Assembly (NCBI RefSeq): GCF_008704535.1
Contig: NZ_CP023701.1
Coordinates: 2,480,001 to 2,544,000, forward strand
From: Streptomyces subrutilus
GTDB lineage: Bacteria > Actinomycetota > Actinomycetes > Streptomycetales > Streptomycetaceae
Length of the DNA: 64,000 nucleotides
Direction of reading: 5' to 3'
Shown piece after piece: positions 36,262 to 43,858 of this stretch. The translations under genes were made by a program, and so were the position numbers. How positions within the stretch are numbered: position 1 is the first letter of the stretch; each line of letters opens with the position of its first letter. The notes beneath the pieces are model-generated. The model was not told the origin of the DNA. It saw only the letters and a program-made list of their open reading frames with translations, and did not search any database.

Positions 36262-36595
36262 CCCGGCACCTTGCGCGCCGGCCCCCCGCGGCCCCAGACA
36301 TTCGGCCCGGCACGAATGTCCCGGGGTGGCGGCGGCCGCCCCGGGACGGCCGGGGACCGGTGCGCCGATGGCGTAGCGTCGGGCGGGAAGGGCCGAAACG
36401 GACCCGGAAGGGCGGCTCTGACGTGCTCTGCGGGCCCAAGGGCTCTGCGGGCCCAAGGGCTCTGCGGGCTCTGCGGGCTCTCACGGGATCAGGCGGGCCC
36501 TGACGGGTCTGACGGCTCTGGGGGCCCAGACGGCTCTGAAGACAGGCGGTACGGAGTGGACGCGGACCGGAGGGGTCCGGGGAGGGGTGCGCCGC
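36262..36595. other. Divergent intergenic region with short tandem repeats
   Basis: No gene. CTCTGCGGG-type units recur at 36426, 36443, 36460 and 36469 (17-bp period, then 9 bp), and diverged CTCTG/TGACGG units go on to about 36540. The repeats lie between the MFS start and the ArsR-like gene. GGAGGGG (36581-36587) is the ribosome site of the latter. I see no clear -10/-35 pair. Confidence 0.5.
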
Positions 36596-37597
36596 GTGGG
36601 CTTCCACTACCGCTTCGGCCCCGGTGACCTGCTGCGGTGCCGGTTCGCCGTCTCGCCGCGCTGGGAGACCCAGGAGGCGGTGCGGGTGCTGCGGGACCCG
36701 CAGCGGCAGGCGTACCACCTGCCCTGGCTGCGCCGGGTCCGCGCCGCTGCCGCGGGGCTCGACCTGCGTCCGCTGTGGCTGCTGATGCCGACCGCCGGGC
36801 ACCACCCGGACTTCCTGAGCCCGCCGCCGCTCGGGCCCTCGGTGACCATGGCGGAGGAGCTGGCCCGGGTGCGGGCCGCCGATCCCGGGGCGGCCCGGGA
36901 GGAGGTGCGGCGCTCCCTCGCGTGCACCCCGGGCGCCCTGGAGAGCGCGGCCGGGCGGCGGATGCTGGCCGATCCGGCCCGTACGGTGCGCGAGCTGGCC
37001 GATCTGACCGAGCGGGCCTGGGAGGCGCTGGTCGCCCCGGACTGGCCGCGGCTGCGCGCCCTGCTGGAGGCGGACGTCCTCTTCCACTCGCGACGGCTGG
37101 CGGCGGGCGGTCTGGAGGCGCTGTTCGACGGGCTCCATCCGGACCTGCGCTGGCACGGGGAGAGCAGCACCCTCGCCATCGAGCGCCGGACGCACCACGA
37201 CCGGTCGCTGGGCGGTCAGGGACTGCTGCTGATGCCGAGCGCGTTCGGCTGGCCGGAAGTGGTCGGGGGCTACGACCCGCCCTGGCAGCCGACCGTCGTC
37301 TACCCGGCCCGGGGCATCGGCGCGCTGTGGGCGGCCGCGCCGGAGCCGACCCCGCGGGCGCTGGCCCGGCTGCTGGGGCCGGTCCGCGCGGACGTGCTGT
37401 GCGCGCTGCACGAGCCGGCCTCGACCACGGCCCTGGCCCACCGCCTGCGCCTGGCCCCGTCCACGGTCTCGGCGCACCTGCGGGTGCTGCGCGCGGCGGG
37501 CCTGCTGATCTCGGCCCGCCACGGGCACCAGGTGCTGTACGAGCGCACCCCGCTGGCCATCGCCCTCACCACGGGCGAACCCCCGCCGACCCCCTGA
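36596..37597 (+). CDS. ArsR-like winged-helix regulator with N-terminal DUF5937-type domain
   Basis: GTG 36596 stands eight bases after GGAGGGG; 333 aa beginning MGFHYRFGPGDLLRCRFAVSPRWE. The first about 240 residues are a helical domain of the DUF5937 kind; the C-terminal 75 residues are an ArsR-type winged HTH (LLGPVRADVLCALHEPASTTALAHRLRLAPSTVSAHLRVLRAAGLL, then HGHQVLYERT). No metal-binding cysteine cluster is present in the HTH, so metal sensing is unlikely. The divergent MFS gene is the likely target. The family assignment of the N-terminal domain is from memory. Confidence 0.8.
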   Translation: MGFHYRFGPGDLLRCRFAVSPRWETQEAVRVLRDPQRQAYHLPWLRRVRAAAAGLDLRPLWLLMPTAGHHPDFLSPPPLGPSVTMAEELARVRAADPGAAREEVRRSLACTPGALESAAGRRMLADPARTVRELADLTERAWEALVAPDWPRLRALLEADVLFHSRRLAAGGLEALFDGLHPDLRWHGESSTLAIERRTHHDRSLGGQGLLLMPSAFGWPEVVGGYDPPWQPTVVYPARGIGALWAAAPEPTPRALARLLGPVRADVLCALHEPASTTALAHRLRLAPSTVSAHLRVLRAAGLLISARHGHQVLYERTPLAIALTTGEPPPTP

Positions 37598-37652
37598 CCA
37601 CGCCCGCGGCGGTGGGTGCCGGTTCCGCCGCGGCATCGTCGGCGAACCACAC

Positions 37653-37681
37653 TTGGCGGGGCGTAATACGCGTCATACACT
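37653..37681 (+). promoter_or_regulatory. Promoter of the RHH-PIN pair, leaderless
   Basis: -35 TTGGCG (37653-37658), a 17-bp spacer and -10 TACACT (37676-37681), followed by six bases and then GTG 37688. The transcript should begin at the start codon. There is no Shine-Dalgarno site. Confidence 0.75.
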
Positions 37682-37687
37682 ACGACC

Positions 37688-38014
37688 GTGGCCAAGACCC
37701 GGATCAGCATCAGCCTTGAACAGCAGCAGGCGGAGCGCATCAGGCAGCACGCCGAGCGGGCCGGCCTGGACGTCTCGGCGTACCTCATGCACGCCGCCAC
37801 GCGGCAGATGGCGGAGACCGAGACCATAGAGGCGCAGTTCGCGGGCGTGGACGCGTTGATCGCGGCAACGGAGGCCGAGGCCGGGCGCGTACTCACGGAG
37901 GCGGAGCCACCGGTCGGGGAGCTGACGGAGCAGGAGCGGCAGGACGTCGAAGCAGCCCTCGACCTCGTCTACGGGCCGGCCAGAACGGGCGCCCGCCCGG
38001 GGCACGCCGCGTGA
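37688..38014 (+). CDS. Ribbon-helix-helix antitoxin-like protein
   Basis: 108 aa. The N-terminus MAKTRISISLEQQQAERIRQHAERAGLDVSAYL matches a ribbon-helix-helix DNA-binding motif (beta strand with alternate polar residues, then two helices). The remainder is acidic and Ala/Glu-rich, typical of the flexible toxin-neutralising part of VapB-type antitoxins. It overlaps the PIN gene by GTGA. Such pairs usually repress their own promoter, here the box at 37653-37681. Confidence 0.75.
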   Translation: MAKTRISISLEQQQAERIRQHAERAGLDVSAYLMHAATRQMAETETIEAQFAGVDALIAATEAEAGRVLTEAEPPVGELTEQERQDVEAALDLVYGPARTGARPGHAA

Positions 38015-38496
38015 GCACGAGGATCCCCGTCTACGACAGCGGCATGCTCATCGCCCTCGCCGACCGCAAGGCCAAGGCGGTCCGCCTGCACGAAGCCCTG
38101 AAGGCCACCCCGCACCGAGCCCTCGTGCTGGGACCCGTGCTGGCTCAGGTGTGGCGCCCGAACCCGGCACTGGTGCACGCGCTGGCCACGGTCCTTCAGG
38201 ACTGCTCCGTACCGCAGGCGCGCGGCTCGGCCGCGCCCATGCGCGAGACCGGGGCCGGCCGACCCGAGTGCATCGCGTGCGCGACGGGCTTCGACCTGAC
38301 GGACTGGCGCCGCATCGGCACCGCACTCGGACGGGCCGGACTTCCCCCGAAGAAGCGGCCGGACGCGGTGGACGCCTGCGTGGCCCTGGCCGCCGCGAAG
38401 CACGGCAGTGCGGTGATCTTCACCAGCGATCCGGAGGACATCGCCGCCTATCTGGCCGTGCTGAATCCGACTGACGTGCATGTCCACGCGGTGTGA
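38011..38496 (+). CDS. PIN-domain protein, VapC-like toxin candidate
   Basis: 161 aa from GTG 38011, coupled to the upstream gene. PIN-fold features are the first acidic residue in IPVYDSGMLIAL (Asp 9), later DAVDACVALAAAKHG and VIFTSDPEDIAAYL, which carry the third and fourth acidic/polar positions of PIN ribonucleases. The middle region (VPQARGSAAPMRETG) is less typical, and the second acid is not obvious. PIN toxins cut RNA, often tRNA, when the antitoxin is lost. Activity is inferred from fold and context only. Confidence 0.75.
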   Translation: MSTRIPVYDSGMLIALADRKAKAVRLHEALKATPHRALVLGPVLAQVWRPNPALVHALATVLQDCSVPQARGSAAPMRETGAGRPECIACATGFDLTDWRRIGTALGRAGLPPKKRPDAVDACVALAAAKHGSAVIFTSDPEDIAAYLAVLNPTDVHVHAV

Positions 38497-38501
38497 GCGC
38501 G

Positions 38502-38798
38502 TCAGCCCCCGGCGAGGTGGCGTTCCACCGTCTCGATCTTCGAGGTGATGCCGTCCGTGACGCCGGGGCGGATGTCGGCCTTGAGGATGAAGGAGACCCG
38601 GGGTGCCCGGGCCTCCACGGCCGCCACCGCGCGCCTGACGACGTCCATCACCTCGTCCCACTCGCCCTCGACGGTGGTGAACATGGCGTCGGTGCGGTGG
38701 GGCAGGCCCGACTCGCGCACGACGCGGACCGCGTCGGCGACGTACGCGCCGACCTCTTCGCCGACGCCCAGCGGGGTCACCGAGAACGCGACGATCAT
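38502..38798 (-). CDS. MTH1187 / UPF0045 family thiamine-binding-like protein
   Basis: 98 aa with the family pattern [53 protein letters not shown] and [11 protein letters not shown]. These small ferredoxin-like proteins form tetramers, and some bind thiamine or a hydroxymethylpyrimidine. ATG 38798 overlaps the stop of DUF3817 copy 2 (ATGA), so the two are co-translated; a physical or functional link is possible. Confidence 0.85.
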   Translation of the reverse strand: MIVAFSVTPLGVGEEVGAYVADAVRVVRESGLPHRTDAMFTTVEGEWDEVMDVVRRAVAAVEARAPRVSFILKADIRPGVTDGITSKIETVERHLAGG

Positions 38799-39139
38799 GC
38801 GCGGGCCGCCTCGCGGGCGCGGGCGGCCACGACGCTGTCGGCCTCGTCCCGCTTGAGGAGCTTGTCGCCGTAGAGCCCGCCGAAGGGGACCAGCGCCAGC
38901 AGGAAGAACAGCGCGACCTTCTTGACCGGCCACTTCGCCCGGTTCCACACGTCGAGCAGGAAGACGGAGTAGATGACGAACAGGATGCCGTGCAGGATGC
39001 CGAGCGGCATCATCAGGTAGTCGATGTCCGTCGTCCGCTTCAGCAGCGAACCGAAGATCAGCAGGGCCGGGAACGACAGCGCCTCCGGGACGGAGATGAG
39101 GCGCAGCCGGTGCAGGGCGGAGGCGGTCTTGATGTCCAC
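38795..39139 (-). CDS. DUF3817 family small membrane protein (copy 2)
   Basis: 114 aa from GTG 39139 with GAAGG upstream. It has [60 protein letters not shown] and [23 protein letters not shown], that is three helices with the HGILFVIY core found in copy 1. The gene is transcribed away from the AIM24 cluster and precedes the MTH1187-type gene. It shares a promoter element with copy 1, which suggests common control. Confidence 0.85.
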   Translation of the reverse strand: MDIKTASALHRLRLISVPEALSFPALLIFGSLLKRTTDIDYLMMPLGILHGILFVIYSVFLLDVWNRAKWPVKKVALFFLLALVPFGGLYGDKLLKRDEADSVVAARAREAARA

Positions 39140-39174
39140 GGGGAACCTTCGGGATGGAGGCCAGGGTCGGCTCC

Positions 39175-39205
39175 AGTGTCTCAGCCGCTTTGCGGGATCT
39201 TGACC
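39175..39205 (-). promoter_or_regulatory. Promoter of DUF3817 copy 2 with the shared element
   Basis: Minus strand: -35 TCAAGA (39203-39198), 17-bp spacer, -10 GACACT (39180-39175). The block 39185-39205 repeats the element of 34411-34431 with one difference. It also lies within the divergent region before the AIM24 operon. Confidence 0.65.
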
Positions 39206-39291
39206 CGGGTACCCGCGGACGCGGCGCCGGTGTGGCGTATATCGGCCACAAGCCCCTTCTCGGGCCCGCCCGCTGCCGATAACGTCATCCC

Positions 39292-39930
39292 GTGGCTCAG
39301 TTCCGACTCCAAGGCAGCAAGGTGCTCGCCGTCGACCTGACCGGGGACGCCGTCAAAGCGAAGAACGGCGCCATGGTCGCGTACGACGGCCAGATGGCCT
39401 TCAAGAAGATGTCCGGCGGCGGCGAAGGCCTCCGCGGCATGGTGACCCGGCGGCTCACCGGCGAGCAGATGACCGTGATGGAGGTACAGGGACACGGCAC
39501 CTGCTTCTTCGCCGACCGCGCCAGTGAGATCAATCTGGTCAATCTGCGCGGCGAGAAGCTCTACGTCGAGTCCAGCAACCTGCTGTGCACCGACGCCGGC
39601 CTGCGCACCGGCACCACCTTCACCGGGCTGCGCGGCGCCACCACCGGCAACGGGCTGTTCACGACCACCGTCGAGGGCTCGGGCCAGGCGGCCATCACCT
39701 CCGACGGCCCGGCCGTGGTGCTGCGGGTGAGCGCCCAGTACCCGCTGTCCGTCGACCCGGGGGCGTACGTCGCGCACACCGGCAACCTCCACCAGTCCTT
39801 CCAGTCGGGCGTGAACTTCCGCACGCTGATGGGCGAGGGGTCCGGCGAGGCCTTCCAGATCCGCTTCGAGGGCGAGGGCCTGGTCTACGTGCAGCCCAGC
39901 GAGCGCAATACCGTCGGGGGCGACGTCTGA
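39292..39930 (+). CDS. AIM24 family protein (first of three)
   Basis: 212 aa from GTG 39292; TAACGT six bases upstream fits a leaderless start. The protein is a single beta-sandwich of the AIM24 (tryptophan RNA-binding attenuator-like) fold: VLAVDLTGDAVKAKNGAMVAYDGQMAF, GHGTCFFADRASEINLVNL, ESSNLLCTDAGL and the GLFTTTVEGSGQAAI strand pair with YPLSVDPGAYVAHTG. AIM24 is named for a yeast mitochondrial protein; the bacterial role is unknown. Its stop overlaps the next start. Confidence 0.88.
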   Translation: MAQFRLQGSKVLAVDLTGDAVKAKNGAMVAYDGQMAFKKMSGGGEGLRGMVTRRLTGEQMTVMEVQGHGTCFFADRASEINLVNLRGEKLYVESSNLLCTDAGLRTGTTFTGLRGATTGNGLFTTTVEGSGQAAITSDGPAVVLRVSAQYPLSVDPGAYVAHTGNLHQSFQSGVNFRTLMGEGSGEAFQIRFEGEGLVYVQPSERNTVGGDV

Positions 39931-40580
39931 TGCCGTTCCGCGAGGTCAACTCGAAGATGATCGAGGCCCAGGTGGTCCCCGGGCAGAAGATGTACAGCCA
40001 GCGCGGCGCCATGCTCGCGTACCGCGGCGAGGTCTCCTTCACCCCGAGCCTGACCGGCGGTCAGGGCGGCGTGATGGGCATGATCGGCCGGCGGGTGGCG
40101 AACGAGCAGACGCCGCTGATGGAGGTCGAGGGCAGCGGCACGGTGATGTTCGGCCACGGCGGCCACCACATCCAGGTGATCAACCTGTCGGGCGAAACGC
40201 TGTACGTCGAGGCCGACCGGCTGCTGGCCTTCGACGGCACCCTCCGGCAGGGCACGATGTTCATGGGCTCGCAGGGCGGGGTCATGGGCATGGTCCGCGG
40301 CCAGGTGAGCGGCCAGGGCCTGTTCACCACCACCCTCAAGGGGCACGGCGCGGTCGCCGTGATGGCCCACGGCGGGGTCGTCGAGCTGCCGATCACCCCC
40401 CAGCGCCCGGTCCACGTGGACCCGCAGGCGTACGTCGCCCACCACGGGGACGTGCGCAACAGGCTCTCCACGGCGCTCGGCTGGCGCGACATGGTGGGGC
40501 GCGGCTCGGGCGAGGCGTTCCAGCTGGAGCTGTCCGGCCAGGGCGCGGTGTACGTACAGGCCTCGGAGGAGAAGCTGTGA
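39930..40580 (+). CDS. AIM24 family protein (second of three)
   Basis: 216 aa; ATG 39930 shares one base with the upstream stop (TGATG). It has MIEAQVVPGQKMYSQRGAMLAYRGEVSF, EVEGSGTVMFGHGGHHIQVINLSGETLYVEADRLLAFD, GQGLFTTTLKGHGAVAVMAHGG and RPVHVDPQAYVAHHGDV, the same strand order as the first copy but with a Gly/Met-rich loop (GGVMGMIGRR, GGVMGMVRGQ). Translationally coupled to both neighbours, so the three products are probably made in similar amounts. Confidence 0.88.
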   Translation: MPFREVNSKMIEAQVVPGQKMYSQRGAMLAYRGEVSFTPSLTGGQGGVMGMIGRRVANEQTPLMEVEGSGTVMFGHGGHHIQVINLSGETLYVEADRLLAFDGTLRQGTMFMGSQGGVMGMVRGQVSGQGLFTTTLKGHGAVAVMAHGGVVELPITPQRPVHVDPQAYVAHHGDVRNRLSTALGWRDMVGRGSGEAFQLELSGQGAVYVQASEEKL

Positions 40581-41395
40581 ACTTTGGCCCCGTGACCGGC
40601 GGCCCGGGGGGCCCGACGGTCTTCGACCCGTACACCCTGCCGTCCGACGACAACGTGAACGCGTACACCTTCTGCGTGGAGCTCAAGGGGAGCCAGTGGT
40701 TCCTGCAGAAGGGCAAGATGATCTCGTACTACGGGAGCATCGAGTTCAACGGCATCGGCCACGGCCGCTTCGACCGGCTGCTGCGCACCAGCTTCCACTC
40801 CCCGCTGCACGCCTCCGACTGGGTGGTGGCCGAGGGCCAGGGCAAGATGCTGCTGGCCGACCGGGCCTTCGACGTGAACTCCTTCGACCTGGACGACGGC
40901 AACCTGACGATCCGGTCGGGCAACCTGCTCGCGTACCAGCCCTCCCTGGCCCTGAAGCAGTCGATCGTGCCGGGCTTCCTGACCCTGATCGGCACGGGCA
41001 AGTTCGTGGCGGCGTCCAACGGGCCGGTGGTGTTCATGGAGCCGCCGATCCGGGTGGACCCGCAGGCGCTGGTGGGCTGGGCGGACTGCCCCTCCCCCTG
41101 CCACCACTACGACCACGGCTACATGTCGGGCGTGATGGGCGGGCTGCGGTCGCTGACGGGCATCGGGGGCGCCTCGGGCGAGGAGCACCAGTTCGAGTTC
41201 GTGGGGGCCGGCACGGTGCTGCTCCAGTCCTCCGAGATGCTGATGGCGGAGCAGGCGGTCGGCGCGGTCGGCGCCGGTGCGGCCGCGGGCAACGCGCAGG
41301 GCGTGCCGGGTGCGGGCCAGGGTCCGCTGGGGCAGCTCGGCGTGCCGCGGATGCCGGGGCAGCTGGGTGATCTCCAGCGCCGTTTCGGACTGTGA
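40577..41395 (+). CDS. AIM24 family protein (third of three)
   Basis: 272 aa from GTG 40577 (GTGA overlap). The core (about 25-225) has FCVELKGSQWFLQKGKMISYYGSIEFN, EGQGKMLLADRAFDVNSFDLDDGNLTIRSGNLLAYQ and PPIRVDPQALVGWADC. It differs from the first two by a two-Cys insertion CPSPC followed by HHYDHGYM, a possible metal site, and by a Gly/Ala/Pro-rich C-terminal tail (about 230-272). The divergence of the three copies suggests a hetero-oligomer rather than dosage. Confidence 0.88.
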   Translation: MNFGPVTGGPGGPTVFDPYTLPSDDNVNAYTFCVELKGSQWFLQKGKMISYYGSIEFNGIGHGRFDRLLRTSFHSPLHASDWVVAEGQGKMLLADRAFDVNSFDLDDGNLTIRSGNLLAYQPSLALKQSIVPGFLTLIGTGKFVAASNGPVVFMEPPIRVDPQALVGWADCPSPCHHYDHGYMSGVMGGLRSLTGIGGASGEEHQFEFVGAGTVLLQSSEMLMAEQAVGAVGAGAAAGNAQGVPGAGQGPLGQLGVPRMPGQLGDLQRRFGL

Positions 41396-41457
41396 TCCGC
41401 GCCTCCCGACACCCCCGATCTTTGTACGCAATTCAACTTCTTAGGTAGAGTTCATTC

Positions 41458-41943
41458 ATGGAGACCATGGAGACCGGGACGGCCACCCCCTGGCTGAGCG
41501 AGGCCGAGCAGTGCGCCTGGCGCACCCACCTGGACGTCAGCAGACTGCTGATGCACCAGCTGGAAAAGGATCTCCAGCCCTTCGGACTCACCAACAACGA
41601 CTACGAGATCCTCGTGAACCTCTCGGAGTCCGCGGACCACCGGATGCGGATGAGCGACCTCGCGACCGCGACCCTGCAGTCCAAGAGCCGGCTCTCGCAC
41701 CAGATCACGCGCATGGAGGCGGCGGGCCTGGTCCGCCGGGTGAACTGCGAGTCCGACCGCCGCGGGCTGTTCGCGGTGCTCACCGACGAGGGCATGGAGA
41801 CCATGCGCAAGGTCGCCCCGCACCACGTGGCGTCCGTCCGCAGGCACTTCATCGACCTGCTGCCGCCCGACGCCCTGGCCGCCCTGCGCTCCTCCCTGCG
41901 CCCGGTGGCCGAGCACCTGCGGGAGAACCGCGGCAAGGCCTGA
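41458..41943 (+). CDS. MarR family transcriptional regulator
   Basis: 161 aa from ATG 41458. TAGAGT (41446-41451) stands six bases upstream and TTGTAC (41422-41427) 18 bp before it, a good promoter for a leaderless mRNA. HTH at about 55-115: LTNNDYEILVNLSESADHRMRMSDLATATLQSKSRLSHQITRMEAAGLV, wing NCESDRRGLFAVLTDEG. The promoter region is AT-rich, as MarR operators often are. It follows the AIM24 operon by 62 bp but has its own promoter. Targets are unknown. Confidence 0.9.
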   Translation: METMETGTATPWLSEAEQCAWRTHLDVSRLLMHQLEKDLQPFGLTNNDYEILVNLSESADHRMRMSDLATATLQSKSRLSHQITRMEAAGLVRRVNCESDRRGLFAVLTDEGMETMRKVAPHHVASVRRHFIDLLPPDALAALRSSLRPVAEHLRENRGKA

Positions 41944-41977
41944 TCCGCCCGCCCGGCCCCCGGGCCTCCGGGGGCTG

Positions 41978-42011
41978 CCGGCACCGGGTCCCGGAGCGGG
42001 GTGCCGGTGCC
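41978..42011 (+). terminator. Terminator behind the MarR-type gene
   Basis: CCGGCACC (41978-41985) pairs with GGTGCCGG (42000-42007); an alternative register extends to 42011 and is followed by TGTTT. Starts 34 bases after the stop codon. Confidence 0.6.
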
Positions 42012-42154
42012 TGTTTCGCGGTGCGGGGCCCGGGCTCCGCGGGCTCGACGCGCCGTCCGGCGGGTTCGCCCGGACAATGGACCGGGTATCGCCAGCCGCC
42101 GGCCGCTCCCCCGCCCGTCCGTGGGCGCCGTGGCCGGCCGAAGGAGGTCAGCCG

Positions 42155-42712
42155 ATGAAGCGCACCGTGTACATCGCGACAGCCGCGTCCGTGGTCCTGA
42201 TGCTGGGAGGTCCGGTGGCGTCCGCGGCAGCGGCCGCATCCACCGCCGGGTCCGCCACCGCCTCCGTGTCCACCCCCGCCCGGGCCGACGCGACGGCCGA
42301 ATCGGCCGTCAAGGCCGCGCTCAAGGCGTACCCGGGCGTCGTCGAGTCCGTCGACCGCGACGGGTCCGTCTGGCACGTCGACGTGATCACCAAGGCCGGC
42401 AAGCACGCCGAGGTGCAGGTCGACGCCGCGACCGGCGCCGTCACCAGGCAGGAGCGCGACAACGACGACGACGCCGACCAGCACGCTCCGCTGCTCGCCG
42501 CGAAGGTCTCGGCCGCGCAGGCCGTCACGGCGGCCCTGAAGGCGCACCCCGGCACGGTCCGGTCGGTGGACTGGGACGACGGCGACGGCCGCGCGGCCTA
42601 CTGGGACGTCGAGGTCAAGACGACCGGCGGCAAGACCCAGAACGTACACATCGACAGCGCTTCGGCGAAGGTCCTGTCGTCCACCACGGGCGACAACGAC
42701 GACGACAACTGA
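42155..42712 (+). CDS. Secreted protein with two PepSY domains
   Basis: AAGGAGGT six bases before ATG 42155 is a perfect ribosome site. The 185-aa product has a signal peptide (MKRTVYIATAASVVLMLGGPVASAAAAA) and two PepSY-like repeats (about 48-95 and 115-165): each has an AAL/AAVxAALKAxPGxVxSVD helix, a beta hairpin with WHVDVITKAG or YWDVEVKTTGG, and a terminal DAATGAV- or DSASAKV-like turn. Acidic Asp-rich tails follow each. PepSY domains inhibit peptidases or bind calcium; which applies here is unknown. Confidence 0.85.
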   Translation: MKRTVYIATAASVVLMLGGPVASAAAAASTAGSATASVSTPARADATAESAVKAALKAYPGVVESVDRDGSVWHVDVITKAGKHAEVQVDAATGAVTRQERDNDDDADQHAPLLAAKVSAAQAVTAALKAHPGTVRSVDWDDGDGRAAYWDVEVKTTGGKTQNVHIDSASAKVLSSTTGDNDDDN

Positions 42713-42790
42713 CGGCAGGCCGACGCCGACGGCCGGCGACGGCCGGACGGCCCCGGAACACCCGGCCCCCGGGACGGCACGACGGAACGG

Positions 42791-42832
42791 AGGGGCGGGC
42801 GCGGGCTCCGCACAGGGCCCGCGCCCGCCCCT
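42791..42832. terminator. Bidirectional terminator PepSY gene / meaB
   Basis: AGGGGCGGGCGCGGGC (42791-42806) pairs perfectly over 16 bp with GCCCGCGCCCGCCCCT (42817-42832), with a ten-base loop. Ten bases before the end of the convergent meaB. Confidence 0.85.
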
Positions 42833-42841
42833 CCCCCGCGC

Positions 42842-43804
42842 TCAGGCCTCGGTCAGCGTCGCCAGCAGGGAGTCGGCCGCCGCGTACGGGTCCAGCTCGC
42901 CCGCGGCCACCCGCGCGGCCAGGGCGTCCAGCCGGGCGTCGCCCCGCAGGTCCGCGATCCTGGCCCGCAGGGCCGTCACCGCGATCGTCTCCACCTCGCG
43001 CGCGGCCCGCGCCGTGCGCCGCTCCGCCAGCACGCCCCGCTCGCCCGTCCACGCCCGGTGCTTCTCCAGCGCCTCGACCAGCTCGTCGATGCCCTGGCCG
43101 CGGGCCGCGACCGTCTTCACGATCGGCGGCCGCCAGTCACCGGCCCCGCGCGACTCCCCGAGGCCCAGCATGTGGTTCAGCTCCCGGGCCGTGGCGTCGG
43201 CGCCGTCCCGGTCGGCCTTGTTCACCACGTACACGTCGCCGATCTCCAGGATCCCCGCCTTGGCGGCCTGGATGCCGTCGCCCATCCCCGGGGCCAGCAG
43301 CACCACCGAGGTGTCCGCCTGCGAGGCGATCTCCACCTCCGACTGCCCGACCCCGACCGTCTCGACCAGGACCACCTCGCAGCCGGCCGCGTCCAGCACC
43401 CGGATCGCCTGCGGAGCCGCCCAGGCCAGACCGCCCAGGTGCCCCCGGGTGGCCATGGAGCGGATGTACACCCCGGGGTCGGAGGCGTGGTCCGACATCC
43501 GCACCCGGTCCCCGAGCAGCGCGCCGCCCGAGAAGGGCGAGGACGGGTCGACGGCGAGCACCCCGACGCGCTTGCCCGCCGCCCGGTACGCGGACACCAG
43601 GGCCGAGGTCGTCGTCGACTTGCCGACGCCCGGCGAGCCCGTCAGCCCCACCACGTACGCCCCGCCCGTCAGCGGCGCCAGCGCCGCCATCACCTCGCGC
43701 AACTGCGGGGACGCCCCCTCGACCAGCGAGATCAGCCTGGCGACCGCTCTCGGCCTGCCCTCACGCGCCTGGGCCACCAGCTGGGGGACGTCCACCGCCG
43801 TCAT
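42842..43804 (-). CDS. meaB: Methylmalonyl-CoA mutase-associated GTPase MeaB
   Basis: 320 aa. G3E-type P-loop GTPase: Walker A GLTGSPGVGKSTTTSAL, GVLAVDPSSPFSGGALLGDRVRM (switch region), Walker B/G3 EVVLVETVGVGQSEVEI and the base-specifying NKAD in VYVVNKADRDGAD. It guards and gates cofactor loading of B12-dependent acyl-CoA mutases. It follows the thiolase gene by 54 bp on the same strand and lies close to mce, so the locus serves methylmalonyl-CoA and possibly isobutyryl-CoA mutases encoded elsewhere and at 32263-33963. Confidence 0.95.
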   Translation of the reverse strand: MTAVDVPQLVAQAREGRPRAVARLISLVEGASPQLREVMAALAPLTGGAYVVGLTGSPGVGKSTTTSALVSAYRAAGKRVGVLAVDPSSPFSGGALLGDRVRMSDHASDPGVYIRSMATRGHLGGLAWAAPQAIRVLDAAGCEVVLVETVGVGQSEVEIASQADTSVVLLAPGMGDGIQAAKAGILEIGDVYVVNKADRDGADATARELNHMLGLGESRGAGDWRPPIVKTVAARGQGIDELVEALEKHRAWTGERGVLAERRTARAAREVETIAVTALRARIADLRGDARLDALAARVAAGELDPYAAADSLLATLTEA

Positions 43805-43858
43805 ACGTGCTGCGCTCCTCGGTTCTCGCTACGGGTACGGGTACGACTGCGGGCGGTC

